Positions 1 through 11,100 of a stretch of 64,000 bases of DNA are shown piece by piece (the first letter of the stretch is position 1; every line of letters starts with the position of its first letter). Source of the DNA: Stentor coeruleus (Eukaryota > Ciliophora > Heterotrichea > Heterotrichida > Stentoridae); contig MPUH01000158.1 of assembly GCA_001970955.1 (NCBI GenBank), forward strand, positions 28,932 to 92,931, read 5' to 3'. A program made the position numbers and the translations under genes. The notes beneath the pieces were generated by a model. It saw only the letters and a list, made by a program, of their open reading frames with translations. It had not been told where the DNA came from and did no database searches.

Positions 1-414
1 CATACCAATATCGTTTTGCTCACATTTTTCACAGCCATCAAAAGCATCTAATTTCCTTAGAGGACGAGAAAACCTAAGCTCATAGTCAATACCTGCTGGG
101 ATAATTGCTAAAGCACCAATCAATGCACTAAGAAAACGATAGAATCGCCACTCTCCAAATAGTTTCTCAGAAAGGTCAGTATAATAGCCTAGAGAATTTT
201 CTTTCATAGGATCTTTGTCGGAGGCTCCCATTTTATTTAATGGCTTATCAGCTAAGAAATTTTTAAATTTAAAAGGCAAAAACCAGCCATTTCTGTATAC
301 TTTTTTTGATGTTTGAGATATTCTAATGTATATATAGGACTTTAGAATATCAATATAAAGATAATAAACTTGTTGAATGTTTTGGAACTTGGTAGAAGTT
401 AATGTTGAAGTCAT
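1..414 (-). CDS. Unrecognised protein, 5' part, runs off the left edge
   Basis: An open frame of 138 codons runs from an ATG at 414 leftward to the window edge with no stop. A stop-free run of that length is unlikely by chance at this base composition. A second in-frame ATG at 231 gives a protein starting MGASDKDPMK, which resembles an N-myristoylation signal, so the start could be either. Residues about 85-100 are hydrophobic (FLSALIGALAIIPAG) and could be a membrane segment. The visible end carries a CEKCEQ pair. I do not recognise the family. The first 61 residues are rich in AT-coded residues and may be non-coding if 231 is the true start. Confidence 0.55.
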   Translation of the reverse strand, partial: MTSTLTSTKFQNIQQVYYLYIDILKSYIYIRISQTSKKVYRNGWFLPFKFKNFLADKPLNKMGASDKDPMKENSLGYYTDLSEKLFGEWRFYRFLSALIGALAIIPAGIDYELRFSRPLRKLDAFDGCEKCEQNDIGM

Positions 415-2022
415 AAAATGATTTAGTTTATATGGAAAATTTAAGACTTTAAAATATGATTTTGTTAGGAATTAAAGCTTTTTGTTATGTGCATTTTATG
501 ATTAGTTTATATGTGAGTTGTTTTTTATATGATAAATTGTATTAGATATTATTTATATAAGTTTTTTTTATATTTTTGGGGTATTTTATCCTTTGGGAAT
601 GATATTGGAAAATTATTGGGTGAGATTTTTGAAGATATTTATATATGATAAGCATTTAGTTAGAAATATATTGAAAATGTATGCTAGAGGGGAATTTGTA
701 TAGGATTATAGGTTTTATTTGAGATGGGTAGCTAAGATTTATAATAACCTTGGATTTTAATTTGAATAAAAGCTTGAAATAAAAATTATTATGATATTTA
801 TTTTATGTAAATATGTTTGTTTATGATATTTAGAAGAGCAGAGGGTGGATTATTGGAAATAATTGTTTTGTATAAAAGTATAGGATGACTAAAAAGTAAG
901 GAAAATTATTGTTTTATAGAGATAAAAGGAAAAATTAGTTAAAAACAAAGAATATTGAAAGAGATAAGAAAACACTTAATTTGGAATTGTATTATCTTGA
1001 GACTCTTCGAAATTGTTTGTTTTTATTTTTTTCATGTTGATGCAGGTTTATTTATTTTATCTTTTTGTGCCTATCAACTCTTAGAAGATTTGATATAATC
1101 CCAAGGTATATTTTGAATGTAATTATGATTTTAGTGCCTATCAGCTTATCCTTTTATTATATCTTGGCAACTCCAAATAATATAATTGTCGATTTTCATA
1201 AGGATAAAAAATTATCATGCAACAATATTCTTATCCTATAGAAACTTTATATTTTAGCTCAATTTCTTTTGTTATTAATAATTTATCTAATAGGAAGTCA
1301 AATCAAGAGGTGAAAATAAACCATTTTGCCTCATATCTTTTTAGCATTAGCATATCAAACTGTCCATTTATCAAATTTTTACTTGTCACTCTTTGTACAT
1401 TCTGTTAAGTATTTGCCTATCTTACAGTTAATTCCAACAACTCATTACAATTTATCGAGTCAAATAGTTTTTTTTAATATCAAAAACCTAGTAATATATA
1501 AATTTTTGCGGAATATATATAATTTATTATTCATTATCTTGAATCCTTATTGTAAGTATTTATCTAGTAACTCAAGTATTCAATTTAAAAGTATGATAAA
1601 ATACAAATTCCAACAGTTCTTATATCGGCCCTTTTTCTATAGGATTTATATAAGCATTTTTATACTAAATAGTATAAATAAATTAGTCTTTTAATAATTA
1701 AATCTATATAAAATTAAACTAAGAGTTTATAAAATCAAAGAGCTACTTTGATAACTAACTTAAGATATCTTCAGTACTTTAGAAACTTTTACAGGGAAAA
1801 AAACCCAATTAATCTTTTATATTTTTTTGTAGATTTCATGTATAGAAAATAGGATTCTAATACTTTATCTTTTAGAGTTTATAATATCTAAAAACTTTAA
1901 AAAATATATAAAAATATAGATGAAAAATTAGAAATTCATCACAACATTTGAATATAATTATTAAACTGAATTATATGCTAGTAAATATGTACTATTAAAT
2001 TTTTGTACGCTTAAATAATAAT
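415..2022. other. Intergenic region, divergent
   Basis: This lies between a minus-strand gene on the left and a plus-strand gene on the right. The left part is rich in G and T on the plus strand and the right part has more C, matching the strand asymmetry of other 5' flanks here. Short open frames at 1217-1694 have AT-driven composition and no recognisable content. I see no RNA gene. Confidence 0.5.
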
Positions 2023-3077
2023 ATGGATTCAAAAGATGATACTAAAGTGGGGGATGATCCTAATGAAGAAGCTGTACTAGAATGCCATTATATTGTTTTA
2101 GAATTCAATTTGGAAAATTCATTAGTAAAAGCACGTCTTCCAAACTTGATTGAAATATCAATACCAATTGATATTGCAGCTGCAAATTCAAGGTATATAT
2201 ATTCTTTTTATCAAGCTGTGAGTAACAAATCAGTTAAGTTTATAAACGAAAACAAAATAGACTTAAATGAACTAGGGTGGGCAGAAATTGATCCTATTCA
2301 TATTTCAATTTTTTTCTATTGGCTAGGAGCAAGTAGATATGTACATCCAAATCAATTTAGTGATGCCACAATACTTACTTTTTGTATTTTATCTGATTAT
2401 TTTCAGCTTTCAAAAGATAAAACAAAAGAGTTATATGCCATGCTATCATCATTTAATCTAAATAATGTATTCCCCACTATGAAATCTTTTCTTACAAGAA
2501 AATTTTTACCTTGGCATTGTTTTAAGAAAATTTTGGAAACTGAGATGAAATCAAATACTATAAAAAAAATGACCTTTGAGCCTGAGTCTTTTAATAAAGA
2601 AATAAAAACTACATTAATCAATGATAGCACTTCATACTCAAATATGAGCTCATTTGGTTGGCAGCCATATAATCAAACGCAACCTAATTTATTTTCTAGA
2701 TCACAGCGTTGTTTTGGGTTTTCGCAGGGTATTAATTCAATGGTGCCAATAGACTTTTCCCAAAATTCACATCTACTTCAAATTGATTCTCCATTATTAT
2801 GTTGCTTAAAGATTTTGTTAGATTGGCTCGATGAGAAAAATATAAAAATTGATTACAACTTTCCTATACCATACTATAATAAAGTTNAGATTGGCTCGAT
2901 GAGAAAAATATAAAAATTGATTACAACTTTCCTATACCATACTATAATAAAGTTAACAAGTTCATATTGAAAAATAAAGAATCCTTAATACCTAAAGATA
3001 ATTCTATACTCACTGTCCTAAACCAATATACTAGTGTTCATAGAGTTATAGATGCAAGAATATACCTTTCTATTTAG
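2023..3077 (+). CDS. Unrecognised protein, upstream copy of a tandem paralog pair
   Basis: The frame starts MDSKDDTK and reads to 2886. There a single N joins two copies of the same 67 bases (2820-2886 and 2888-2954). Skipping the second copy restores the frame from 2955 to a TAG at 3075-3077, giving about 328 residues. The C-terminus then aligns with the next gene (for example NQYTSVHRVIDARIYL against NQYSNVHRVVDVRLYL). Both copies share a core with IDL..GW..ID..HISIFFYWLG followed by a helical ILSDYFQLS segment, a conserved KSFLT..(Y/F)(I/L)PWH motif, and a C-terminal CLKILLDW block. The first half, a strand-rich start then helices, is faintly like a Skp1/BTB fold, but that is speculation. 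Function unknown. Confidence 0.7.
2820..2954. repeat. 67-base direct repeat around a single N (assembly join)
   Basis: Bases 2820-2886 are repeated exactly at 2888-2954 with only the N at 2887 between them. Removing one copy restores the reading frame of the gene it interrupts. This is what two overlapping contigs joined without merging would look like, not a biological duplication. Confidence 0.85.
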
Positions 3078-3140
3078 TTTAGAATATAGTTAAGACTTTT
3101 TTAATGAAAAAATCTAGCATTTCTCTTTAAAGTAAAAAAA

Positions 3141-4427
3141 ATGCATGCGATGATTTGTTTTATACAAAATATTTTGTTTATAATAATATGGAATCTAACG
3201 AAAAAACAAACCCTAAAAAAGATAACTCGCTTTTTTTTCAAAATAATCCATTTTTGCCTCAAGAGTATCTTATCTTCGATTCAAGATAACAAATTTTTGT
3301 CTCAAAAGAATTTATTTACGCCTCAAGGGAATATGCCTATTTTTAATCAAGTTTTACCTAAAATGAGCGTATCTTTATCTGAAAAGAAATTATTTGCTCC
3401 TCAAGAAGACAAAACTGTAGAAAATCCAACTCTGACTCAAAAAAATCCATTTCTTTCTAAAGATGACATATTTTTACCTAAAAATAATTCATTATTTTCT
3501 AATTTAGATCTATCTGTATCAGAGTCTATTTTTCACAAAAATATTACATTAGATGTCGATCATGAAAATTCAAAAATCATAGTATCTCTTCCAAATCTTA
3601 TTAAAATTGCATTGCCAATAGATTTAGCAATAAAAAATTCAAAATACATGAATTGCTTATATCAATCTGCAGTTAATAAATCAGAAGATACTAAAGACAA
3701 AAACAAAATAGACTTATGCAACGTTGGATGGGATAATATTGATCTTCTACAAATTTCAATGTTTTTCTATTGGTTAGGGGTGTTATCAATGGATTTAAGT
3801 CAGATAAATGATATCTCAATAGTAACATTTTTCATATTATCTGACTATTTTCAGTTATCACAATCGAAAATCAATCAATTATATGATATACTGCCATCAT
3901 TCAGTCTATATAATGCATATTCAATAATGAAATCATTTCTAACAATAAAATACATACCTTGGCATCATTTCAAAGAAATCATAAAGGCTGAATTGAAATC
4001 AAAGACTATTAAAGGCTTGCCTATTGAATCTATGAAAATAAATCAACCAAATAGTAAATTTAATACTAACAGTGCAGATAAAAATCGAATTGAATCCAAT
4101 CCCAACTTCCCAAATAGAAATTCTCTACCCAAAAATATTTCTTCGAATCCACCTCTACAACCTGCTTCAAAAGCTAAAGTTGATCTTACGAAATTTAATT
4201 GTCTAAAGATTTTGTTAGATTGGTATGATGAAGAAAATTTGAAGATTAATGATAGATTTCCTATACCACATTTTAATGAAGTAAATACATTTATTAGCGA
4301 AAATAGAGAAGAAATAATACCTAAAGATAGTTCAATAATTCATATTCTAAATCAATATTCAAATGTCCATAGAGTTGTTGACGTAAGATTATACCTTGAA
4401 GTATTGAATGGCATAGCTTATAAATGA
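3141..4427 (+). CDS. Unrecognised protein, downstream tandem paralog; start uncertain
   Basis: This 428-codon frame ends at a TGA, so TGA is a stop here. From about residue 145 it aligns throughout with the preceding gene, including GW..ID..QISMFFYWLG, ILSDYFQLS, KSFLTIKYIPWH and the CLKILLDW block. The first 40 residues of the frame are probably false. An ATG at 3188 in another frame gives MESNEKTNPKKDNSLFFQ, matching the MDSKDD start of the paralog and preceded by the same aataat context. That frame meets a TAA at about 3289, after which the main frame carries on the same F-L-x-Q-type repeats. No 15- or 16-base GT-AG excision fixes this, so a one-base frameshift near 3230-3290 is likely. 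Residues 45-130 are a low-complexity region absent from the first copy. Confidence 0.7.
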   Translation: MHAMICFIQNILFIIIWNLTKKQTLKKITRFFFKIIHFCLKSILSSIQDNKFLSQKNLFTPQGNMPIFNQVLPKMSVSLSEKKLFAPQEDKTVENPTLTQKNPFLSKDDIFLPKNNSLFSNLDLSVSESIFHKNITLDVDHENSKIIVSLPNLIKIALPIDLAIKNSKYMNCLYQSAVNKSEDTKDKNKIDLCNVGWDNIDLLQISMFFYWLGVLSMDLSQINDISIVTFFILSDYFQLSQSKINQLYDILPSFSLYNAYSIMKSFLTIKYIPWHHFKEIIKAELKSKTIKGLPIESMKINQPNSKFNTNSADKNRIESNPNFPNRNSLPKNISSNPPLQPASKAKVDLTKFNCLKILLDWYDEENLKINDRFPIPHFNEVNTFISENREEIIPKDSSIIHILNQYSNVHRVVDVRLYLEVLNGIAYK

Positions 4428-5585
4428 ATTTAAGTAGTTTTGCATATTTTTATCTCAAATTATTTGCTTATCATATAGTTTTTTCATTTTAAGTTCATAC
4501 ATTTGAATTAAAATATTTGTATTTTGGTATAAATTTTCTTTTTGACTTAGTTTTAAAGCTCTAACACATAATATTTATGATGACTGGCATATTTAAGTGA
4601 TTCTTAGGGAGTTTTTTTATTCAATGCTATTTAGTTGTTAAATAAAAATAATCTAAGTATAACTGATAAATGTTTGTATCATAAAATTCATGAAATTTGT
4701 AAGGTGGGAAAAAAATTTCTACCTAGAGATAATTTCAGATTATGGATAAATCTTATATGAAGAAATTAATTATAATGATTTTGATGATAGGAAAATCAAG
4801 AATAAAGAAAAAGTGCAGAGAATTTGGTACTGGTTTTGTTAGAAACCATTTGATAGGAGTATTTTATTTTTTAAGGAATATGTTTTTAATCATGAAGCTC
4901 TAAGAACATGAATAGGCTATTGAAAAGATTTGTTAGGAAAATTTTTGTATAGCATGAGTTTTAGTGTTTTAGAAATTATTTTTAGGTTTTTAGGGTTTTG
5001 GTATTTTGTTATTGATAATTTTGTAGTGATAAATTCAATAAAATTTTTATAAAATAGCATCTCATTATTTGAAATATCCTAATTGTTTTTGTAAGCATAA
5101 TCTATAAAAATCATTAGATTACATACTATATTCAATAATAACTAAAATTAATTATCTATTTTTTCTATATAAAACAGCACTAAGCCTTAATCAGATTTTA
5201 TCATTTAAAAACCTTCACATCCTAACCTAATCTATGCCTACTATAGCCATATTAAATAAATTCCTCCTAATATAAACATAAAATTATAATATCCCATCCA
5301 TAAAAAAACTCAACCCAATAAAGCTAAAAAATAAAAAAACCCTCTAAAATTTTATCACTCCACAAATAATCTTAAAACCCATCAAAAATCCCCAACACAA
5401 TCTTCTTCCTCCTCCTCTATATTAACCAAAACCGTAAACATTTTTTTACCTTCATTTCATATAACATTAGTTAGCCTCCCACAAAAATTCATCTTAAAAC
5501 CTTCAAATCCAGCATATCCTCACATAAAAAACTTAAAAAAATCATAAAAAATCCTTTCAAAAAAGATAATTAATAAGTTAAGAAT
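4428..5585. other. Intergenic region with strong base asymmetry
   Basis: No gene seen. The part next to the preceding gene is G-rich and C-poor on the plus strand. The part before the DYRK gene is the reverse: in 5281-5580 I count 73 C and only 7 G. Confidence 0.5.
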
Positions 5586-7028
5586 ATGCATAGCTTCAAC
5601 TTACCTAGCCCCTTATCTAACCCACTTCTACATACATTCTTTCCATCACTATCCAACAATGAATCAACAACAATTCTAAATGTCAATTTAAAACCCAAAG
5701 TTGGAAGCATGCTCTCTCAACCAATGCCAGCATATCCTTTACAATGTCTCTTCCCTCCTTCAGACAAATTCCCATCATTATCTAGTAACATATCCCTACA
5801 AGATTCATTTAACACAAATCCAGCATATTCTCCACGTAAACTTATAAATCAAGAATCTCAAAGTTTCCCAATGACCCCAAATCAAGTTCTTAAACACTTT
5901 TCCGATAAACTTACTAAATGGGAAATCAATGAAATAAGTGTTTATAATACAATATATTGTATTGGCTCTGAAGCAGAGAAAATCAAAACCAACCAAAACT
6001 CAAAAACCAACTTCAATTTCGATGATGATAAAGGTAAATATAAAGTTGTTATAAAAGACCATATAGCATATCGTTATGAGATCTGTGAAATCTATGGTAA
6101 TGGGACTTTTGGTGTTGTAATAAAAGCTTTAGATTTAAAAGAAAACAAATATGTAGCCTTAAAAATCATTGACCGTAAAAACAACATTGGTAATGAAGTT
6201 GATATTTTAAGATACATAAAATCCAAAGATGAAAAAGGTCTTTATGGCATAGTTGATTTCTTAGGAAGTTTTACTTTTCGTGACCATATCGTGATAATAT
6301 TTGAAGTCCTCAGTATAAACTTATTTGAATTTTTAAAAAACTCGCATTTCGAAGGGATTTCACTGAATTTGATAAGAAGAATTGCTTCACAGATAATTCA
6401 AGCTTTATGTTTTCTTCATGGTAATAGGATAATTCATTGTGATCTTAAGCCAGAGAATGTTTTATTTAAAGAACTTAATAGGTCATTAGTGAAACTTGTT
6501 GATTTTGGCACATCTTGTTTTGAAGATAGGAAAATATTTACATATATACAAAGTAGATATTATAGAGCACCTGAGATTATATTAGGACTTGAATATACAT
6601 CAGCTATTGATATATGGAGTTTAGGATGTATATTAGCTGAATTATATATAGGAAGACCGATTTTCCAAGGGGAAAGCGATTCTGATCAACTTTATTGTAT
6701 TATGGAATATTGTGGATATCCACCAACTGAACTTATTTTACAGTCACACAAGTGGAGGACGTATTTTGATGATAGTTTACATGTGAAAAATATCAAAAAA
6801 AACAGAGAAAATTTTAGGAAACCTGGCGGTAGGACTATTGAAGGGTTTCTTAGAAATGCTGATGTTAAGTTTGTTGAATTTGTTAAAATGTGCTTAGAAA
6901 TTGACCCTAGGAAGAGAATTACAGCACAAGAAGCATTACTTGATCAGTGGATTATGGATTTTAGTATGAAGGTTGTCCCAAAAAAAGAACCTGTTAAAAG
7001 AAAACTCAGTCTTACAATGCTGAGGTAG
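5586..7028 (+). CDS. Class 2 DYRK-family protein kinase
   Basis: A 480-residue dual-specificity tyrosine-regulated kinase. Residues about 106-125 (LTKWEINEISVYNTIYCIG) match the DYRK homology box, and NFDDDKGKY just before the kinase matches the conserved YDDD.G.Y element of class 2 DYRKs. The kinase spans about 162-460, with glycine loop GNGTFG, the ALK lysine, HCDLKPENV, DFG and the YIQSRYYRAPE activation loop whose second tyrosine is autophosphorylated in this family. The N-terminal 100 residues are Ser/Pro/Asn-rich. Class 2 DYRKs act in the cytosol on growth and differentiation substrates; the substrate here is unknown. It ends at a TAG, and no intron is needed. Confidence 0.93.
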   Translation: MHSFNLPSPLSNPLLHTFFPSLSNNESTTILNVNLKPKVGSMLSQPMPAYPLQCLFPPSDKFPSLSSNISLQDSFNTNPAYSPRKLINQESQSFPMTPNQVLKHFSDKLTKWEINEISVYNTIYCIGSEAEKIKTNQNSKTNFNFDDDKGKYKVVIKDHIAYRYEICEIYGNGTFGVVIKALDLKENKYVALKIIDRKNNIGNEVDILRYIKSKDEKGLYGIVDFLGSFTFRDHIVIIFEVLSINLFEFLKNSHFEGISLNLIRRIASQIIQALCFLHGNRIIHCDLKPENVLFKELNRSLVKLVDFGTSCFEDRKIFTYIQSRYYRAPEIILGLEYTSAIDIWSLGCILAELYIGRPIFQGESDSDQLYCIMEYCGYPPTELILQSHKWRTYFDDSLHVKNIKKNRENFRKPGGRTIEGFLRNADVKFVEFVKMCLEIDPRKRITAQEALLDQWIMDFSMKVVPKKEPVKRKLSLTMLR

Positions 7029-7657
7029 TCATGTAAATTATTTGAATAATTTAAGATAATGATTATATTTCAATTAGAAGAAAATACAGGAGATGCAAAG
7101 TTATTATTATATATAACAGTAGGGCTGTGAAAGTTTTAAAATCTTTACTGATATTTTCCTCATGAAATTGCATGTATTAATCCATATGTCTTATAAAAAA
7201 TATATTTTTTCTTTTAAGATTAAATGCAATGTTTAAAAAACAAATTTTTATCCTATCCTCCTTATCATATTTTTTCATATCATTCTAGCTCATAAACTCA
7301 TCACAATTTTTTTATTCCTATATCATTCTACAATAAAATCGTACTATACACCTAAATTCCAGCCCATATTCCCATAAATCCTCTACTTCATATTCCAAAC
7401 CTATAAAATTAATACTCTCAACAACCTTATTCACTCCTCCACCTCTTCTTCCAAAAAAAAATCCTCATTTCTCCATCTAAAAAATCTTCAAACCATCTTC
7501 TTCAAGTCCTATGCTAATAGTCCGCAATCAATAATTCTATTTTTTTTCATACAACAATCCTTTCTTAAACCTTATTAATCAAATCCTCTATGCCTATTCA
7601 ATAAATCTTCCTACTACCGACTTGCCGTAAAAACAAGTTATTTAATATAAAAATTTC
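7029..7657. other. Intergenic region
   Basis: No gene seen. The right half (about 7260-7640) is C-rich and G-poor on the plus strand, as in the other 5' flanks. Confidence 0.45.
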
Positions 7658-8119
7658 ATGTCACAAATATTTCATATAATAAAAGAAAATAATATCTCAA
7701 TGCCGAAACACCTTCTCAAAAATCGTGATGAAGTTTCCCCATACAGTAAATCTCAAGCAAAAAACTCATTATTAAGTAGGATTTCAATATGCTCTAAAAA
7801 GCCTAAATCAGCTCTAACTCGTGGGCATACAATGGCAAGTCGTAATGAAGAATCAATGACTACTCTTATAAAAATCGAAAGAGAATATGTACGGGAACTA
7901 ATAAAATCTCCAATAAAACAAACATCAAAATCCACACTTCTTACAAATAAAAATAAACATAAACTTATCAGCCCAAACAAAACCAAAGCTCCTAAAAATC
8001 GTTTTGAGTCTTTGACAGCATGTGATTTTCTCCCTTGTACGCATATTAAAAAGAAACCCTCTGAATCGAAAAGACTTAAAATTTCATTTACCCCTGATAT
8101 TCTTAATAGAAAAAAATAA
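7658..8119 (+). CDS. Small basic protein of unknown function
   Basis: A 153-residue frame beginning MSQIFHIIKENNISMPKHLL. It is rich in Lys, Arg and Ser, with no domain I recognise and no membrane segment. Sequence such as SSRISICSKKPKS-like Ser/Lys clusters suggests a disordered, possibly phosphorylated or nucleic-acid- or cytoskeleton-binding protein, but that is only composition. It has a C-rich, G-poor 5' flank like the other plus-strand genes, which supports this strand over the overlapping minus-strand frame at 7753-8124. It converges on the importin gene with 44 bases between the two stop codons. Confidence 0.65.
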   Translation: MSQIFHIIKENNISMPKHLLKNRDEVSPYSKSQAKNSLLSRISICSKKPKSALTRGHTMASRNEESMTTLIKIEREYVRELIKSPIKQTSKSTLLTNKNKHKLISPNKTKAPKNRFESLTACDFLPCTHIKKKPSESKRLKISFTPDILNRKK

Positions 8120-8163
8120 TTCATATTTATTGATATAAAAATGCATATGTTTTTATAACAAAA

Positions 8164-11100
8164 TTATCTATTTTTTTTGGCTTTGACGATTTTTCTTACA
8201 GTTGTAGCTTGGTCTGGATGATTAAATGTTATGGTCGTACTGGCTATTATGTCCATAAGTTGTTTTTTTCTTATTTCTGTTAATGATCCGATTAAAGATT
8301 TTATATAAACCGGGTTGGATGTGTTTAAACTATGGAGGATTTGTTTAAAATGAGAAATTTCATCGAAGTTTTTGAGTGAAGTTAGGAGTTGGGTACATGA
8401 GATTGAAGCTTCATTTTCATCTAAGGATGAACTTTCTGGGTTTGAGTACATGAGTCGTGCACCTTTGACTATTATTTCAGTATCATCAATGTCATCTAAA
8501 TCTTCATTTAAGATTTTTTTCAGTATTTTATTCACATTACCCTTATTAACTGTTTTATCTGAAGTTTGTTCTGATAGTATTATAATAAGCATTTCAAATA
8601 TTTCTGAAATCAAAATTGTTATATCTTGTGGCAACTGAGTTTGGGTAAAGATTTGACTAAGTCCTAAAATCAAAAGTTTCCTATCACAACTATGTTTAAA
8701 ACTTGAGTAATTGTTAATAATATCTAATATAACAAACTTTAGATATGATATATTTGGAGAATATGTTTCTTTAGATAATAAAGATGTGGTTAAGGAAAAG
8801 TTGTATACAAGACTTTGAAGGACAACACAAAGTAAACGGATTTTGAAGAAATTTTGTTTGATTGGAGGGTTTTTATACCTTTCAAAGATTGAATATAAGA
8901 TTACAGGAAGGGCGTTATCTAAGTAATTTGGGAATGAAGATAATAATAATTGTAATAGAATAGCTCCTTCAGTATTAAAAGCTTCGTTTATATTATGAGT
9001 TTTTTTACTATATAAACTTCTAGATGCAAGTTCAATTAAACTAGATGATTTTATAGTGATATCTGATATGTTAGTATATGTAAAATCAGTAAACAAAATG
9101 CTTGGGTTGTTTAATATATAATCACGTCCATATAATATATAATAATTTATTAGCTTGAGAAGGTTTTGTAAAGATCCTTGTTGTTTGAGTTGAAATACTG
9201 GAATCATATTAAAAACCTCCCATTCTATAAAAGAAACCTTTTGATTTTGCCTCATAATACTCATAAGAACTATAACAATATCATCTTCAAATATCTCAGC
9301 TTCTTGTTTCCCTAACAAAGATATCAAAGGCATCATAGTCCCTTCAATATCCAATCTGAAATCATTAGTAAAATTTTCCATCCGACAAATAGCCCTAATA
9401 ATATTCCAACATTTGCTTATAAGTATATTTTTCTCTTTATCCTTATATATATTCAATTTTGAAACTAAAACTAAGATTTTATCAACAAGTTTCTGAACAA
9501 GTTCAACAGCTAGATCATTAGAAATATTTTCATGCCATCTAAAAAACTCACAAATTCCTTCAAAAAAATTTTTATTCTCCTGTTTCGCAATACAAGATAT
9601 TAACTTTGTAAATATTTCAGGTATAAAATTATAAATTCTTAATATAATTTCCTCATTTTGAACCAAAGCAGAAAAAGTTTCACATGCTTGTACAACAATA
9701 ATTTGTGAGATATTTTCTTGATCCATAGAATTTATTAAAAACCAAATCCATTTAATAAGCCAATTTTCATCATTTTTAAAAATATGTTCTGAGTAAAAAT
9801 ACAATAAAAGACATAATCTGCTAGAAATAACAGCAGAATGTGTTTTGACTAGTATATCATAATACTTAATCAAAAGGCTTTCAATAGTTATAATCAAATC
9901 TTTTCTTCGACTTACATTTAAAGATACAATACAAAGCATAATAAAACAATTACTAAGGATTTTTTCTTCATCATAATCGTAATATAGGATTTGATTTGAG
10001 TTTATATTTGATAAACGACCACTTAGGCTTATATCAAATGATTGGACGATAAGCCCAATGAAAAAACTTAAAGCACCATCTATGTTTTCACATATAACTT
10101 CTAAGAGTTTAGCTGATGTAGTCCTAATATTCCCAGATTCTTGAGTTTCACATATGTCTATACCTAAATTAACAAATTCTTGTGGGTCAGTTTGAGACTT
10201 TTCAATTTCCTCTTTAGTTGTTGTTAGGGCATTTGGAATAAATTCTATGATAAAACTCTTATAAGATTCAATGAAATATGTAAAAAACATCCTTTCTTTA
10301 CAGCATTTAACACAAAGATCTAAACTTTCAATGATAAAATTCTTCCCTGGTTCACTTTGGATATCATATAAAGATATATTTCTACTGATTTCTAACAAAG
10401 TTTCTATGAGCATTTTAATAACCCTAGTACAAACTATAACATAATGAGTTTCAGGTAAATCAACACCTGTTAAAGTTTGCACTTTTTGTATTTTCCCTTG
10501 TTCTTCAATAAGTTTTTTCTTAGAATCAATTGTATATTGCATCAAAATATTCAATGATTTTAAAACATTTGCCTTCATCGATGTAAAATTTTGAAAAACT
10601 GGATTCAAATCTAAAGATATAAAATTATCAGAAAACTTGTAAAAAAGTATATTCAAAAAAAGTTCAGCAGTGTCGAAGTTTTTAAGAAACTGTCTAAGAA
10701 CTTTAGGGGATATCATTTCAAAATGCTCAAGTATTTGAGAAAAACATTCAGCCCAGTCATTTAAAAGATCCATACTTGTTTTAATTTGATCTTCATTTTG
10801 ACTAGTAAAAGCCTGACCTAAAATTGTTAAAGCATTTTGCCCAACTAAAATTAGGTTAGGAAGTAAATGTTGGAAATAGTTTTTTGTTGAAAAATTACTA
10901 GTCAAAGTGCTGAATAAAAGCTTTATAACTTGAAAACAGGCTTTAATTGATGAAACTTGTCCATGAATGTTTTGTCCAACGAATTGGGAAAGTTTTGAGT
11001 AGACTAGACCGTTTTTGTCTTCAGAAAGTAAAGAGTTTAAACTAAGGCTAAGGGCAGAAAGTGTTGGTTTTTCTATGTTTAAAAGCATTATTTTGAAGAT

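Noticed and set aside
1217-1694. Overlapping plus-strand open frames of 63 and 122 codons
   Set aside because: Composition follows the AT-rich, slightly C-biased flank; no conserved or protein-like content and no supporting context.
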